Below, in pieces: positions 5,246 through 5,669 of a stretch of 5,669 nt of DNA. Each line of letters begins with the position of its first letter. Within the stretch, counting starts at the first letter, position 1. Both the position numbers and the translations under genes were made by a program. Under the pieces are notes generated by a model, which saw nothing but the letters and a program-made list of their open reading frames with translations, ran no database searches and was not told the origin of the DNA. Location: the NCBI GenBank assembly GCA_019234745.1, contig JAFAKZ010000370.1, forward strand, positions 1-5,669, given 5' to 3'. The DNA comes from Burkholderiales bacterium (GTDB lineage: Bacteria; Pseudomonadota; Gammaproteobacteria; Burkholderiales; Chitinimonadaceae).

Positions 5246-5277
5246 GTAGGCTTGGCTGAGCTCTGCGAAGCCCAACA
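5246..5277 (+). repeat. REP-like palindrome (copy E), left arm of inverted doublet
   Basis: It starts GTAGGCTTGGCTGAGC and ends GCGAAGCCCAACA. By eye it is identical at 29 of 32 positions to the reverse complement of the copy at 5299-5330. Together they make a long inverted repeat with a 21-base spacer (5278-5298), able to form a cruciform or a very stable RNA hairpin between convergent plsY and the ferredoxin-like gene. Confidence 0.85.
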
Positions 5278-5298
5278 CTGCAGGCGGTCAACAAAGAT

Positions 5299-5330
5299 TG
5301 TTGGGCTTCGCGGAGCTCAGCCCAACCTAC
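5299..5330 (-). repeat. REP-like palindrome (copy F), right arm, overlaps the ferredoxin stop codon
   Basis: On the minus strand it reads GTAGGTTGGGCTGAGC and ends GCCCAACA, with a perfect 7-bp internal stem, GTTGGGC (5300-5306) with GCCCAAC (5320-5326). Its GTAG head at 5330-5327 contains the TAG stop codon (5329-5327) of the minus-strand ferredoxin-like gene. It is the right arm of the 85-base doublet with the copy at 5246-5277. Confidence 0.85.
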
Positions 5331-5584
5331 TTATCCTCCAGCGCCGACTGAATGACGCTCTCCAAATCGGCCCCGCACACCTCATGAAACAGGTCGCCGC
5401 CGACAACCTTCATATTCGGCCCCACCTCGCACATGCCGAGGCAGGGAAAGCGATGGATACGTAGCGGCAGATCGCGCGCCGCGATCTCTTCTTCCAGCTT
5501 GGTCGCCAAGGCCAAGCTGCCCCGTGCCGCGCAAGAAGGTTGATGATCAAATCGCTGCTTGATGCACACCATAATGGTCTTCAT
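5327..5584 (-). CDS. Thioredoxin-like [2Fe-2S] ferredoxin domain protein
   Basis: This is an 85-residue cytoplasmic protein. Its cysteine pattern, C7, C18, C48 and C52 (MVCIKQ, HQPSCAARGS, FPCLGMCEVGPN), is that of the thioredoxin-fold (Shethna-type) [2Fe-2S] ferredoxins, in which four such cysteines bind the cluster. An extra cysteine, C70, lies outside the pattern. The family is found as stand-alone electron carriers and as the NuoE-like domain of hydrogenases and complex I; the partner of this short form is not known to me and no redox gene lies nearby. The start at 5584 keeps the first beta strand before C7; ATG at 5572 is a shorter alternative. A TACAAT box lies 6 bases upstream, so the mRNA may be leaderless. 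Its stop codon lies in a repeat, and the last residues (LEDK) run directly into it. Confidence 0.9.
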   Translation of the reverse strand: MKTIMVCIKQRFDHQPSCAARGSLALATKLEEEIAARDLPLRIHRFPCLGMCEVGPNMKVVGGDLFHEVCGADLESVIQSALEDK

Positions 5585-5669
5585 GGGGCTATTGTACGGG
5601 TGTCGCCATGCCTTGCGTTACGTCAAAGATCACGGCACTCGCTGAACGCAGACTCTTGAAATCACATGC
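5585..5669. other. Right-edge region upstream of the ferredoxin-like gene, no supported gene
   Basis: These 85 bases contain the minus-strand TACAAT box and a partial dyad around 5613-5626 (TTGCGTTACGTCAA). Two short open frames reach the window edge: a plus-strand ATG at 5608 (20 codons to the edge), and a minus-strand frame entering from the edge and stopping at 5589. Neither shows a recognisable family. Confidence 0.5.
5591..5596 (-). promoter_or_regulatory. Candidate -10 box of the ferredoxin-like gene
   Basis: TACAAT on the minus strand (5596-5591) matches the -10 consensus at 5 of 6 positions. Only 6 bases separate it from the ATG at 5584, so the usual start, 7 bases downstream, would fall on the A of the start codon. 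No good -35 box sits 16-18 bases upstream; TTGACG at 5626-5621 is 24 bases away. Confidence 0.35.

Noticed and set aside
5597..5626. TTGACG (5621-5626, minus) as the -35 partner of TACAAT
   Set aside because: The spacer would be 24 bases, too long even for MerR-type promoters with 19-20. The partial dyad around it resembles MerR-family sites only loosely.
5608..5669. Plus-strand ATG frame running off the right edge
   Set aside because: Only 20 codons are visible (MPCVTSKITALAERRLLKSH). There is no Shine-Dalgarno sequence and no family signal, so it is not enough to call a gene.
5589..5669. Minus-strand frame entering from the right edge and ending at a TAG (5591-5589)
   Set aside because: It shows no recognisable C-terminal motif and would overlap the -10 box of the ferredoxin gene. 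It may be chance openness.

Overview
This window looks like a piece of ordinary chromosome from a high-GC Gram-negative bacterium, most likely a betaproteobacterium. The reasons are the gene families present, the divergent folB/plsY pair, the thioredoxin-like ferredoxin, and dispersed GTAG-headed palindromes between genes. I cannot name a genus from the sequence alone. Nothing points to a phage, plasmid or defence island.

Layout from left to right. Positions 1-1505 hold two minus-strand genes that overlap by 8 bases: a cation diffusion facilitator metal exporter (363-1505) and, downstream of it, the first 123 codons of an RNA 2',3'-cyclic phosphodiesterase (ThpR) cut by the window edge. Positions 1506-1842 are a 337-base non-coding stretch. 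It carries a candidate minus-strand promoter for the exporter, an 18-base imperfect palindrome, a plus-strand promoter, three consecutive hairpins of which the last is a strong intrinsic terminator, and a separate promoter for rlmD. This is the best candidate for something undescribed: a small RNA of about 94 bases divergent from the metal exporter. Positions 1843-3384 encode RlmD, a 23S rRNA m5U methyltransferase with an unusual charged helical tail. A minus-strand hypothetical membrane protein follows (3429-3938). A 199-base intergenic stretch (3939-4137) is packed with REP-like repeats. FolB (minus, 4138-4497) and PlsY (plus, 4594-5211) are divergent. A repeat doublet separates PlsY from a convergent minus-strand [2Fe-2S] ferredoxin-like gene (5327-5584). 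The last 85 bases hold no supported gene.

The genes are mostly housekeeping: rRNA modification (RlmD), folate synthesis (FolB), phospholipid synthesis (PlsY), RNA end chemistry (ThpR) and metal export. They do not form one pathway. What ties the right half together is the repeat family: six recognisable copies plus one remnant, most of them just 3' of genes and starting with GTAGG in the direction of the gene they follow. One copy supplies the stop codon of the ferredoxin gene.
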